Both the position numbers and the translations under genes were made by a program. The notes under the pieces are model-generated. The model had not been told where the DNA came from, made no database searches, and saw only the letters and a program-made list of their open reading frames with translations. A stretch of 64,000 nt of DNA, taken from the NCBI RefSeq assembly GCF_000341085.1, contig NZ_ANBA01000014.1:186001-250000 (forward strand). The letters are read 5' to 3'. The stretch comes from Nocardiopsis ganjiahuensis DSM 45031 (GTDB lineage: Bacteria; Actinomycetota; Actinomycetes; Streptosporangiales; Streptosporangiaceae). Positions 39,596-47,686 of the stretch are shown here, one piece after another (positions within the stretch are counted from its first letter, which is position 1; every line of letters begins with the position of its first letter).

Positions 39596-40402
39596 ATGGC
39601 CGAGGAGAGCCGTCCGGCGTTCGCCGCCGAGCGCCGGGAGCGCATCCTGGAACTGGTGCGGGCCAACGGCAGCATGTCCCTGAGGGACATCGCCGCCAAG
39701 GTACGCGCCTCCGAGGTCACGGTCCGCCGTGACGTGCGGGCGATGGAGGCCGAGGGCCTGCTGGACCGCCGCCGGGGCGGCGCCTCGCTGCCCGGCAGGA
39801 TCGGCCACGAGCAGAGCTACACCGGCAAGAGCGGCCAGTGCGCCGCGGAGAAGGCCGCGATCGCCACCGTCGCCGCCCGGCTGGTCCGCCCCGGTGACGC
39901 GGTCACGATCGGCCCCGGCAGCACGGCCGAGGCCTTCGCCCGGGCGCTCCTGGGCCACGGCGACCTCACCGTGGTCACCAACTCCCTCCGGGTCGCCGAC
40001 GTACTGGCCGGGGCCACCGGGGTCGAGGTGGTCATGACCGGCGGCACCCTCCACGCGCCCATGCGGGCCCTGGTCGGTGCGGCCGCGGAGGCGTCCCTGG
40101 CGGGGTTGCGGGTCAACCGGGCCTTCCTGTCCGGCAACGGTGTCAGCGCCGACCGGGGGCTGAGTACCCCCAACCCCGCTGTGGCCAGTCTCGACCGGGC
40201 ACTGTCCGCCTGCGCCGAGGAGACCATCGTGCTGGCCGACCACACCAAGGTGGGCGCCGACACCATGGTGCCCACCGTCGCCCCCGAGGAGATCGCCCAC
40301 CTGGTCACCGACAGCAGTGCCGACCCCGAGGTCCTGTTGACCCTGGAGGAGACCGGCGCCCTCGTCCACGTGGCGGTGGTCGCCGACGAACGCGGCCAGT
40401 GA
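39596..40402 (+). CDS. DeoR/GlpR-family sugar-phosphate-responsive regulator
   Basis: 268 residues. N-terminal winged HTH ERRERILELVRANGSMSLRDIAAKVRASEVTVRRDVRAMEAEGLLDRRRGGA, the DeoR signature. The effector domain is related to ribose-5-phosphate isomerase: GDAVTIGPGSTAEAFARALL, VVMTGGTLHAPMRALVGAAAEASLAGLRVNRAFLSGNGV and ETIVLADHTKVG. It usually represses sugar catabolism genes and responds to a phosphorylated sugar. No sugar operon adjoins it; targets are elsewhere or include itself. ATG at 39596; the long upstream open frame is antisense to the transferase gene and rejected. Confidence 0.92.
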   Translation: MAEESRPAFAAERRERILELVRANGSMSLRDIAAKVRASEVTVRRDVRAMEAEGLLDRRRGGASLPGRIGHEQSYTGKSGQCAAEKAAIATVAARLVRPGDAVTIGPGSTAEAFARALLGHGDLTVVTNSLRVADVLAGATGVEVVMTGGTLHAPMRALVGAAAEASLAGLRVNRAFLSGNGVSADRGLSTPNPAVASLDRALSACAEETIVLADHTKVGADTMVPTVAPEEIAHLVTDSSADPEVLLTLEETGALVHVAVVADERGQ

Positions 40403-40566
40403 CCCCGGAGGGGCCTTCCTCCCTCGGCGGACCGAAGAAGCGCGTACCCTGCCGTCCACGGCTATTGTGCGGTCAGCGCACTATGCGTGATCCTTGACGC
40501 ACCAGCGTCCTTTTCGTTCCCTGCTCAGCCAGTACCGACGCCCACGCACTTCAGGAGCTGCCGCGC

Positions 40567-41385
40567 ATGCCCTCCCACCCGACGCACCCGGAGCACGCCC
40601 CGTCCGCGCCGGTGCGGGTCACCCCCGAGCCGGTGGCACTGCCCGAGCCGTGGCGGAGCTCGCGCCTGACCGTGGTCGTCCCCACCTACGACGAGGCCGG
40701 GAACCTGCCCGTGCTGGTCGCCCAGCTCATGGCGCTCGACCTGCCGGAGCTGCGGATCGTGGTGGTGGACGACAACTCGCCCGACGGCACCGGCGAGGTC
40801 GCCGACAAGCTCGCCGTGGAGCTCGGGGGGCGGCTCTCCGTGGTCCACCGCGTCCGCAAGGACGGCCTCGGCCGCGCCTACGTGGAGGGCATGACCCGGG
40901 CCCTGGCCGACGGCGCCGACTACGTGGTGCAGATGGACGCCGACCTCAGCCACCCGGCGGGATACCTCCCCCAGCTCCTGGGCACCCTGCACTCCACCAA
41001 CGCCGGGGTGGTCATCGGCAGCCGCTACGTTCCGGGCGGCAGCCTGTCCGAGACGTGGGGGATGCGCCGCCGCCTCCTCAGCGGCTGGGCCAACACCTAC
41101 ATCAAGACGGTCCTGTCGATCCCCGTCCAGGACGTCACCGCCGGCTTCAAGATCTGGCGGGCCTCGGCCCTGGAGGTGCTGGACCTGGCCAGCATCGAGA
41201 GCACCGGCTACGCCTTCCAGGTGGAGATGCACTACCGGGCCTTCCGCCGCGGCCAGAAGATCATGGAGATCCCCATCCACTTCGAGGACCGGGTGGTCGG
41301 CCAGAGCAAGCTCGACGGGGCGGTCGCCCTCGAGGCGGCGCTGCGCCCGCTGCGGCTGCGCCGCGCGGAGAACACCCGGCGCTGA
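40567..41385 (+). CDS. ppm1: Polyprenol monophosphomannose synthase (GT2 family)
   Basis: 272 residues. Transfers mannose from GDP-mannose to polyprenyl phosphate, the mannose donor for lipomannan and protein O-mannosylation in actinobacteria. GT2 motifs: LTVVVPTYDEAGNLPVLV, VVVDDNSPDGTGEVAD, VQMDADLSHPAGYLPQLL (D-x-D-type metal site) and the DPMS-specific GFKIWRASALEVLDL / GYAFQVEMHYRA / FEDRVVGQSKL. No C-terminal membrane helices and no fused Lnt acyltransferase domain, so it is the single-domain form. AGGAG lies 8 bases before the ATG at 40567. Confidence 0.9.
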   Translation: MPSHPTHPEHAPSAPVRVTPEPVALPEPWRSSRLTVVVPTYDEAGNLPVLVAQLMALDLPELRIVVVDDNSPDGTGEVADKLAVELGGRLSVVHRVRKDGLGRAYVEGMTRALADGADYVVQMDADLSHPAGYLPQLLGTLHSTNAGVVIGSRYVPGGSLSETWGMRRRLLSGWANTYIKTVLSIPVQDVTAGFKIWRASALEVLDLASIESTGYAFQVEMHYRAFRRGQKIMEIPIHFEDRVVGQSKLDGAVALEAALRPLRLRRAENTRR

Positions 41386-41471
41386 TCCGGGCCCGGGACC
41401 GTGTCCCCTTTCGTCCCTCGTGCCTGAACTGCCATCATGCGAGTGTCAGGACAGTGAGAAAGGGGGACCAC

Positions 41472-41738
41472 ATGTCCGAACAGCCCTACGACGTCGACTC
41501 CGACATGGGTGAGGACCCCGAGGAGAGCGAGATCGCTCTGGCGGAGAGCCGCCAGAACCCGGACGCGCCCGTCTACGGCTACACCTTCGAGGACGAGAGC
41601 TCCGCCACCGAGCGGGGTATCGACCAGGAGGTCCGCGAGGAACGCGACGACGTCCTGCCCAAGGAGGACTTCGACCTCGACGAGATCGGCGCGGAGAAGG
41701 AGGCGATGCACGAGGTGGACGACCCGGACGAGGTCTGA
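41472..41738 (+). CDS. Acidic hypothetical protein A (tandem paralogue)
   Basis: 88 residues, strongly acidic, probably disordered, no membrane segment. It opens with MSEQPYDVDSDMGEDPEESE and contains YGYTFEDESSATERGIDQEVREERDD. It is clearly homologous to the next gene over the first ~60 residues. GGGGGA precedes the ATG at 41472. Function unknown; possibly a DUF5709-type protein, but I cannot confirm this. A terminator separates the pair. Confidence 0.7.
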   Translation: MSEQPYDVDSDMGEDPEESEIALAESRQNPDAPVYGYTFEDESSATERGIDQEVREERDDVLPKEDFDLDEIGAEKEAMHEVDDPDEV

Positions 41739-41760
41739 ACGCCCGCCTCCGGCACCACTG

Positions 41761-41789
41761 GGACCCCGAGAGCACACGCCTCGGGGTCC
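41761..41789 (+). terminator. Intrinsic terminator between the acidic paralogues
   Basis: GGACCCCGAG (41761-41770) pairs perfectly with CTCGGGGTCC (41780-41789), 9-base loop, then TTCG. Confidence 0.8.
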
Positions 41790-41906
41790 TTCGCGTATGC
41801 GCCCCACGCCCGCCCCCGCCGACGCACGAGTTTCTTCACAAGCGCACGAGGATTTGCGATCATCGAGGTCAAAGCGGGGAAGACCCAGGGGTAGGAGGCG
41901 GACACA

Positions 41907-42200
41907 GTGACCGAGCAACCCTACGAGGTGGACCTGGACCTGGGCGACGATCCCCAGGCGAGTGAGGTCGCCCAACGAGAGCGGGTCATCGACCCCGACC
42001 ACAACATCCTCAGCTACGATTTCGAGGACGACGACAGCCGCGGCAGGCTGGGCATCAACGACGAGGTACGGGCCGAGCGCCTGGGCGCTGTCCCGCGTCA
42101 GCGCTGGGGCGGTGACCGCAGCGCCGAGGAGGAGGCGTTGAGCGTGGTCCCCGATCCCAACGCCACCAACGACCGGCCCCCGGAGCGCTACGAGGACTAG
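41907..42200 (+). CDS. Acidic hypothetical protein B (tandem paralogue)
   Basis: 97 residues. MTEQPYEVDLDLGDDPQASE and LSYDFEDDDSRGRLGINDEVRAERLG align with protein A, so the two arose by tandem duplication; the C-terminal thirds differ (here RQRWGGDRSAEEEALSVVPD). GGAGG lies ~8 bases before the GTG at 41907. It has its own promoter region, since a terminator precedes it. Its stop overlaps the convergent DHA2 exporter gene by 4 bp. Confidence 0.72.
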   Translation: MTEQPYEVDLDLGDDPQASEVAQRERVIDPDHNILSYDFEDDDSRGRLGINDEVRAERLGAVPRQRWGGDRSAEEEALSVVPDPNATNDRPPERYED

Positions 42201-43795
42201 GCCGAAGGGCCATCGGTACTGCCGCCCGCGGTCGACCCGGGGCAGGAGCGCAGCGGTGGGCCGGACACGCCGCAGAACCGCACCGGGTGCTCATGGTCGA
42301 GCGGCTCCAGCGCGCTGGTCTCCTCCGGCAGGGACCCCCGGTCGGCCGCCTCGGAGGCCTCGGGCATCCGGCCGCGCGGCAGGACCAGCGCACACAGCGA
42401 GGCCAGCACACACAGCCCTGCCAGGATCAGCATCGCCGTGCCGAAGCCGGCGGCGAGCGCCGACGTGTCCCCCTGCGCCTCCGAGCCCTCACCGCCCGAA
42501 CCGCCGATCCCGGCCAGGACCGGCACCGCGGCCACACCGATCAGCTGCGCGCCCCTCGCGAACGTGTTGTTCACCCCCGACGCCAGACCGGCGTGCCGCT
42601 CCGGGACCGAGGCGAGCACCGTCGCGGTGAGCGGTGCCACGGTGGTGGACAGGCCCAGCGCCACCAGCAGGACCCCCGGCAGCACTCCGGTCAGATAGGG
42701 GGCGTCCCCCTCCAACCGGGACAGCAGCACGAAACCGGCAGCCAGCAGCAGGGGGCCGACCACCAGCTGGAGCCTCGGTCCGATCCGGGCGGCGATCCTG
42801 CCCGACCGCGCCGACAGCAGCAGCATCAGGACGGTGATCGGCAGTGAGGCCGCCCCGGCGGCGACCGGAGAGTAGCCCGACACCTCCTGGAGGTAGATGA
42901 CCAGGAGGAACAGCAGCGGCCCCAGCGAACCGTAGATCATCACGGTGGCCGCGTTGGTCACGCTGAACGGCAGCGACCGGAAGATGCCCAGCGGCAGCAT
43001 CGGGGCGGTGCTGCGCGACTCCGCGAACAGGAACGCGGCCAGCGCCAGCACACCCACGGCGACGGCGGTCCACACCGTCGGCGTGCCGCCCGCCGCGCCC
43101 CACTGGATCAGGGCGTAGGTGATCCCTGCCAGCGCCACCACACCCAGCAGCGCGCCGTTGTAGTCGAGGCGCCGGGCCGCGGAGGCGTCCCGGGACTCGG
43201 GCACCTTGAACCAGGCGATCAGCAGCACCGCGGCGGCGATCGGCAGGTTGATGAGGAAGATCAGCCGCCAGTCGCCGATCTGCACCAGCCAGCCGCCCAC
43301 GAACGGTCCCACCGCCGAGGCCACACCGGTCAGCCCCGACCACGCCCCGATCGCCCTCGCCCGGTCGTCCTCATGGAAGCCCGCCTGGAGGATGGCCAGG
43401 CTCCCCGGGGTCAGCAGCGCGCCGCCCACCCCCTGGATCACCCGCCCGGCGACCAGCCACTCCAGGGTCGGCGCGAACGTGCACAGCGCCGAGGCCAGGG
43501 CGAACACCGCCACCCCGACCATGAACAGCCGGACCCGGCCGAACCGGTCGGACAGCGAACCGCTGAGCAGGATCAGCGCGGACAGCGTCACCATGTAGCC
43601 GTTGACGATCCACTGGAGTCCGGCCAGCCCCGTGTCCAGGTCCCCCTGGATCGCGGGCAGCGCCACCGTCACCACCGTCGAGTCCAGGAACGCCATCCCC
43701 GAACCCAGGACCATGGCCGTCAGCATCCACCGGGCCGCGGGTGTTCCCCACACCACCTGCCCGGCGGCGACCGGTACCGAGGCCGAACCACTCAT
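42197..43795 (-). CDS. DHA2-family MFS drug exporter (14 helices, EmrB/QacA-like)
   Basis: 532 residues. Proton-driven multidrug or antibiotic efflux. Motifs: VLGSGMAFLDSTVVTVALPAIQ (DHA2 motif with LDxTVVNVALP form), ILLSGSLSDRFGRVRLFMVGV (motif A), IQGVGGALLTPGSLAIL (motif C-like) and GWRLIF-type QIGDWRLIFLINLPI. The C-terminal ~60 residues are hydrophilic and unusual in length. ATG at 43795 with GGAGGGG upstream; no TetR or MarR neighbour. Convergent overlap with acidic protein B. Confidence 0.9.
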   Translation of the reverse strand: MSGSASVPVAAGQVVWGTPAARWMLTAMVLGSGMAFLDSTVVTVALPAIQGDLDTGLAGLQWIVNGYMVTLSALILLSGSLSDRFGRVRLFMVGVAVFALASALCTFAPTLEWLVAGRVIQGVGGALLTPGSLAILQAGFHEDDRARAIGAWSGLTGVASAVGPFVGGWLVQIGDWRLIFLINLPIAAAVLLIAWFKVPESRDASAARRLDYNGALLGVVALAGITYALIQWGAAGGTPTVWTAVAVGVLALAAFLFAESRSTAPMLPLGIFRSLPFSVTNAATVMIYGSLGPLLFLLVIYLQEVSGYSPVAAGAASLPITVLMLLLSARSGRIAARIGPRLQLVVGPLLLAAGFVLLSRLEGDAPYLTGVLPGVLLVALGLSTTVAPLTATVLASVPERHAGLASGVNNTFARGAQLIGVAAVPVLAGIGGSGGEGSEAQGDTSALAAGFGTAMLILAGLCVLASLCALVLPRGRMPEASEAADRGSLPEETSALEPLDHEHPVRFCGVSGPPLRSCPGSTAGGSTDGPSA

Positions 43796-43828
43796 CACGC
43801 CACCCCTCCCTGGACTACCGACACAGTA

Positions 43829-43864
43829 GGCGCGGGCCCCCACCCGTAGGTGAGGGCCCGCGCC
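43829..43864. terminator. Hairpin terminator between the ABC permease and DHA2 genes
   Basis: GGCGCGGGCCCCCACC (43829-43844) pairs with GGTGAGGGCCCGCGCC (43849-43864), one mismatch, CGTA loop. Confidence 0.8.
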
Positions 43865-43897
43865 GATTTTCCGTGGTGCTGTTCGGTTTTGACCGAC

Positions 43898-46570
43898 CTA
43901 CTCGCTGGCGAGCGCCCCGGTGATCGAGGTTCCGGCGGCCCGGCGGGCGGGCAGCACCGCGGCCAGCAGACCGGCCAGGACCGCGATCGCGATGAACACC
44001 GCGATCTGCGCCCCGGGGACGCTGAACACCAGGCCCGGCAGGACCGCGGAACTGGCCGCCCAGCCGAAGACCACACCCAGGACGATGCCGATCCCCGCGC
44101 CGATCAGGCACAGCAGCACGGCCTCGACACTGAGCATCCGGCGCAGCTGTCCCTTGGCCAGCCCCAGCGCACGCAGCAGAGCGGACTCGCGGGTGCGCTC
44201 CAGGACCGACAGCGCCATCGTGTTGGAGATGCCGAACACCGCGATGATGATCGCCAGGCCCAGCATCGCCGCGATCGTGTAGAAGGCGATGTCCATCATC
44301 TCGGAGAACTGGTTCTTCATCTCCGCCACCGACATGACCTGGACGGTCGGGTACTCGTCGACCGCCGTGTAGACGGCCTCGCGGACCTCGGCCGGGTCGG
44401 CCCCCTCCGCGGCGCGGATGTGGAGGAAGCGGTCCCCCTGGATGTCGGGGAAGGCCGAGGTGAAGTCCTCGGGGGTGATGATCGCGCCCCAGAAGGACGC
44501 GTTGGTCTCCAGGACCGCGGCGACCTCCAGGTCGAGGTCGCCCCCCGGCGCGGGCACGGCGAGGGTGTCACCGACGCCCAGCCCGTCCGCGTGGTCCTCC
44601 GTGATCAGCGCCTTGCCGGGCCCGAGGTCGGTCAGTTCTCCCTCGACGGTCTCGCCCTGGAGGTCGACACCCATCTCGGCTCCGTAGTAGGCGGTCACCG
44701 GCATCCCCGGCACGCCGGAGTCCGGGGACAGGTCCACGTAGGTGGACCTCTCGCCCATCACCTTGCCCAGGAGGGGGCTCGCGGCCAGTGTCTCCTTGAC
44801 CTCGTCCGGGACCAAGGGCTCCCCGACCTCGTCGGTGGCGCCGTCCTCAGCGGCGGCTTCGGTCCCGGCGTCGTCCTCGGTGACCGGACCCTCGGCGCCC
44901 CCGTCCTCGGGAGCCTCCGCCTGGTCCGTCCCCGGGTCCTCGGCGCTGCCCGTGTCCTCCAGGGAGTACTGGGCGCTCACCTGGTAGTCCACCGGGAAGG
45001 ACTCGTCCAGTTGCTTGGTCATGGTGGTCTCGACCGAGGCGCTGACCACCGAGTAGCCGGTGATGAGCGTGGCGCCCACGGTGAGGGCGATCATCGCGGT
45101 GGCGGCGCGGCGCGGGCTCCGGGTGGAGTTGTCCACCGCGAGCATGCTCGGCACACCCACGCGGCGCAGCGGGACACCGATGATCCGTACGATCCCGCGT
45201 ACCAGCAGCGGGCCGAGGACGACCACACCGACGAAGGCGACCAGGGCGGCACCCGTCACGATGAACAGGCCCGCCGGGTCGGGGCGGGTCATCTGGCTCA
45301 TGCCGACCAGCGCCGCGGAGACACCGAAGGCCAGCAGGCCGAAGACCACGCGCACCCAACCCGTGCCCTTCTCCAGGCCGGCCGCGGTGGCACTGGTGCG
45401 CAGGGCCGCCAGCGGGGACACGCGGGTGGCGCGTGCGGCCGGGACGAGCGCGGAGAACACCGTCATCAGGGTGCCGATCAGCAGACCGATGATCACGGCG
45501 GTGGGGCTGATCACCACGCTCGCGGTGGCGTCGGTCCCCACCAGCCGGCCGCCGAACCGCGCTCCGAGCGCACCGATGCCCACACCGGCGAGCACACCGA
45601 GCGCGGAGGCGAACAGGCCCACCACGAACGACTCGGTCAGTACGGAACGGAAGACCTGTCCGCGCTTGGCGCCCACGCAGCGCAGCAGGGCGAGTTCGCG
45701 CTGGCGCTGGGCGATGAGGATCGCGAAGGTGTTGTAGATGACGATCCCGGCGACGAACATCGCGATGACGCCGAAGAGCAGCAGGGAGATGCGCAGGATC
45801 TGGGTGTCGGCCCCGGACGCCTCCGCCATCTCCTCACCGAACTCCGCGCCGGTGGGCACGTCGGTCCCGGTGACCGAGGCGACCGCCGCGGCCGCGTCCT
45901 CGGGGGTCCTGCCCTCGGCGGCCAGCACGTCGATCTCGGAGTAGCCCTCGGCCCCGGTCATCTCCTGGATGGTCTCCGGGGCGAAGACGAGGGCGCCGGC
46001 GAAGCTGTACGTGCGGTCCACACCGAAGTTGACCAGACCGGTGACGGTGAACTCGCGCTTCTCCTGGTCGGGGTCGAGCACGGTGACGGTGTCGCCGACT
46101 CCGAACCCGGCCTGGTCCGCGGTGGAGGTGGCCAGGGCGATCTCGTCGTCGGCGGCGGGCAGCGCCCCCTCGCTCGCGGAGAGCCGGCTGACCTCACCGA
46201 ACGCGATGGCGGCGGGCGGGACGAACCCGAAGGCCCGGCCCTCGGGGTCCAGGAGCACGGCCTGGCCGCGGATCAGGCCGTCGGCCTCGGAGACCTCGGG
46301 CAGGGCGCGGATGTCGTCGAGTACGGCTTCGTCGAAGGGGACGGGGTCCAGCGGGAAGCCGTCCTCGTCCTGGCCCTCGGGCGCTTCGGGGACGGCGATG
46401 GCGTCGACGCTGGTCGCCGAACCCATCACCGACTCCTCATAACTGGCCTCGAGGGTGTCGGCGAAGACCAGGGTGCCCGAGACGAACATGACGCCGAGCA
46501 GGATGGCCAGGACGGTGGTGACGTACCGGGACTTGTGGAGTCTGAGCCCGGCGAGTGTGGTGCGTAGCAC
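43898..46570 (-). CDS. ABC transporter permease, double FtsX/MacB type
   Basis: 890 residues with two FtsX repeats. First helix RYVTTVLAILLGVMFVSGTLVFADT, a large extracytoplasmic domain, three helices with LALLRCVGAKRGQVFRSVL, then a repeat with AVDNSTRSPRRAATAMIALTVGATLITG and ESALLRALGLAKGQLRRML. It is of the type that pulls lipids or peptides from the membrane or drives antibiotic resistance. The second outer domain holds an acidic low-complexity insertion (~residues 537-585, rich in E, D, A, G). GTG at 46570 is 5 bp beyond the ATPase stop with GGAGG inside that gene. A much longer open frame upstream is a GC artefact. Confidence 0.88.
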   Translation of the reverse strand: MLRTTLAGLRLHKSRYVTTVLAILLGVMFVSGTLVFADTLEASYEESVMGSATSVDAIAVPEAPEGQDEDGFPLDPVPFDEAVLDDIRALPEVSEADGLIRGQAVLLDPEGRAFGFVPPAAIAFGEVSRLSASEGALPAADDEIALATSTADQAGFGVGDTVTVLDPDQEKREFTVTGLVNFGVDRTYSFAGALVFAPETIQEMTGAEGYSEIDVLAAEGRTPEDAAAAVASVTGTDVPTGAEFGEEMAEASGADTQILRISLLLFGVIAMFVAGIVIYNTFAILIAQRQRELALLRCVGAKRGQVFRSVLTESFVVGLFASALGVLAGVGIGALGARFGGRLVGTDATASVVISPTAVIIGLLIGTLMTVFSALVPAARATRVSPLAALRTSATAAGLEKGTGWVRVVFGLLAFGVSAALVGMSQMTRPDPAGLFIVTGAALVAFVGVVVLGPLLVRGIVRIIGVPLRRVGVPSMLAVDNSTRSPRRAATAMIALTVGATLITGYSVVSASVETTMTKQLDESFPVDYQVSAQYSLEDTGSAEDPGTDQAEAPEDGGAEGPVTEDDAGTEAAAEDGATDEVGEPLVPDEVKETLAASPLLGKVMGERSTYVDLSPDSGVPGMPVTAYYGAEMGVDLQGETVEGELTDLGPGKALITEDHADGLGVGDTLAVPAPGGDLDLEVAAVLETNASFWGAIITPEDFTSAFPDIQGDRFLHIRAAEGADPAEVREAVYTAVDEYPTVQVMSVAEMKNQFSEMMDIAFYTIAAMLGLAIIIAVFGISNTMALSVLERTRESALLRALGLAKGQLRRMLSVEAVLLCLIGAGIGIVLGVVFGWAASSAVLPGLVFSVPGAQIAVFIAIAVLAGLLAAVLPARRAAGTSITGALASE

Positions 46571-46575
46571 GGGGC

Positions 46576-47340
46576 TCAGGCCTCCAGCTTCAGCAGGCGC
46601 TCGGAGACGGTCTCGGCGGTCGGGTCCAGGACCTCGTCCACCAGGCGGCCGTCGCGCAGGAAGACCACCCGGTCGGCGTAGGAGGCGGCGACCGGGTCGT
46701 GGGTGACCATGACGACGGTCTGGTTCAGGTCCTTGGCGGAGTCGCGCAGGAAGGTCAGGACCTCGGCCCCCGAACGGGAGTCCAGGTTGCCGGTGGGCTC
46801 GTCGGCGTAGACGACCTCGGGTGCGTTGAGCAGGGCGCGGGCGACCGCCACGCGCTGCTGCTGGCCGCCGGAGAGCTTGGCGGGCAGGTGGCCGAGCCGG
46901 TCGCGCAGCCCCACGACGTCGACGACGTGGTCGAAGCGGGCCTGGTCGACCTTGCGCTTGGCGATCTGCGAGGGGAGCAGGATGTTCTGCTCGGCGGTGA
47001 GCATCGGCAGCAGGTTGAACGACTGGAAGATGAAGCCGATGCGGTCGCGGCGCAGCAGGGTGAGGTCGCCGTCGCGCAGGCCGGTGATCTGGGTGCGGCC
47101 CAGGTGCACGGTGCCGGAGGTGGGCACGTCCAGCCCGGCCAGGCAGTGCATCAGGGTCGACTTGCCCGAACCGGAGGGCCCCATGATCGCGGTGAAGGCG
47201 CCCCGGTGGAACTCGACGTCCACCCCGGCCAGGGCGTGCACCTGGCTGCCGCCGGTGTCGTAGATCTTGGTGAGTCCTCGCGCCACCACCACCGGCGGGG
47301 CTTGGACCGGGGACGTGGGTTTCACAGCGGACTCGGTCAC
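46576..47340 (-). CDS. ABC transporter ATP-binding protein (LolD/MacB type)
   Basis: 254 residues. Walker A GPSGSGKST, Q-loop FIFQSFNLLPMLTAEQN, signature LSGGQQQRVAVARAL, Walker B VVYADEPTGNLDSRSG, H-loop VTHDPVAASYAD. Powers the downstream FtsX-type permease (5-bp gap). GTG at 47340 chosen (GGAG 11 bases upstream). It is divergent from a NarL-type kinase/regulator pair; in actinobacteria such pairs commonly sense envelope stress or antibiotics and induce the adjacent ABC transporter. Confidence 0.92.
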   Translation of the reverse strand: MTESAVKPTSPVQAPPVVVARGLTKIYDTGGSQVHALAGVDVEFHRGAFTAIMGPSGSGKSTLMHCLAGLDVPTSGTVHLGRTQITGLRDGDLTLLRRDRIGFIFQSFNLLPMLTAEQNILLPSQIAKRKVDQARFDHVVDVVGLRDRLGHLPAKLSGGQQQRVAVARALLNAPEVVYADEPTGNLDSRSGAEVLTFLRDSAKDLNQTVVMVTHDPVAASYADRVVFLRDGRLVDEVLDPTAETVSERLLKLEA

Positions 47341-47686
47341 GACAGAACAACTCCAGAACTCGGGAAAGGGATGGTGCCGACCGGCCGGGTGGCCCCGTGT
47401 CCTTCGGCGTGTTCTCCACGCTAGGACCGTGAGGGACCCCGGCGCCTCGGCCCAGGGGCTGATCCCGGTACCGGCCAAAGGCATGACACGGCAGGGGTTC
47501 GGGACTCCTTCGACAGGACACCCCCCGACTTTCGTAGGGGGTGCCGGTGCATTCGGTCGTGCCCGCCGGGCTCGGGAGACCTCGGTGAACTGGGGCGACA
47601 CGCAAAGATCGACGATCGGACCGCCGGAGCACGGGGTCGGCCGAACGAACGACCCGGGGTGGTCGGGCCGCCGTAGACTCTGGCGG
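47341..47686. promoter_or_regulatory. Divergent control region of ABC transporter and two-component system
   Basis: 346 bases without a gene. A dyad at 47519-47543 has perfect 7-bp arms CACCCCC/GGGGGTG around CGACTTTCGTA. A -10-like TAGACT at 47673-47678 lies 8 bases before the kinase ATG, giving a leaderless transcript. The dyad is a candidate response-regulator site; this is inferred from position. Confidence 0.45.
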
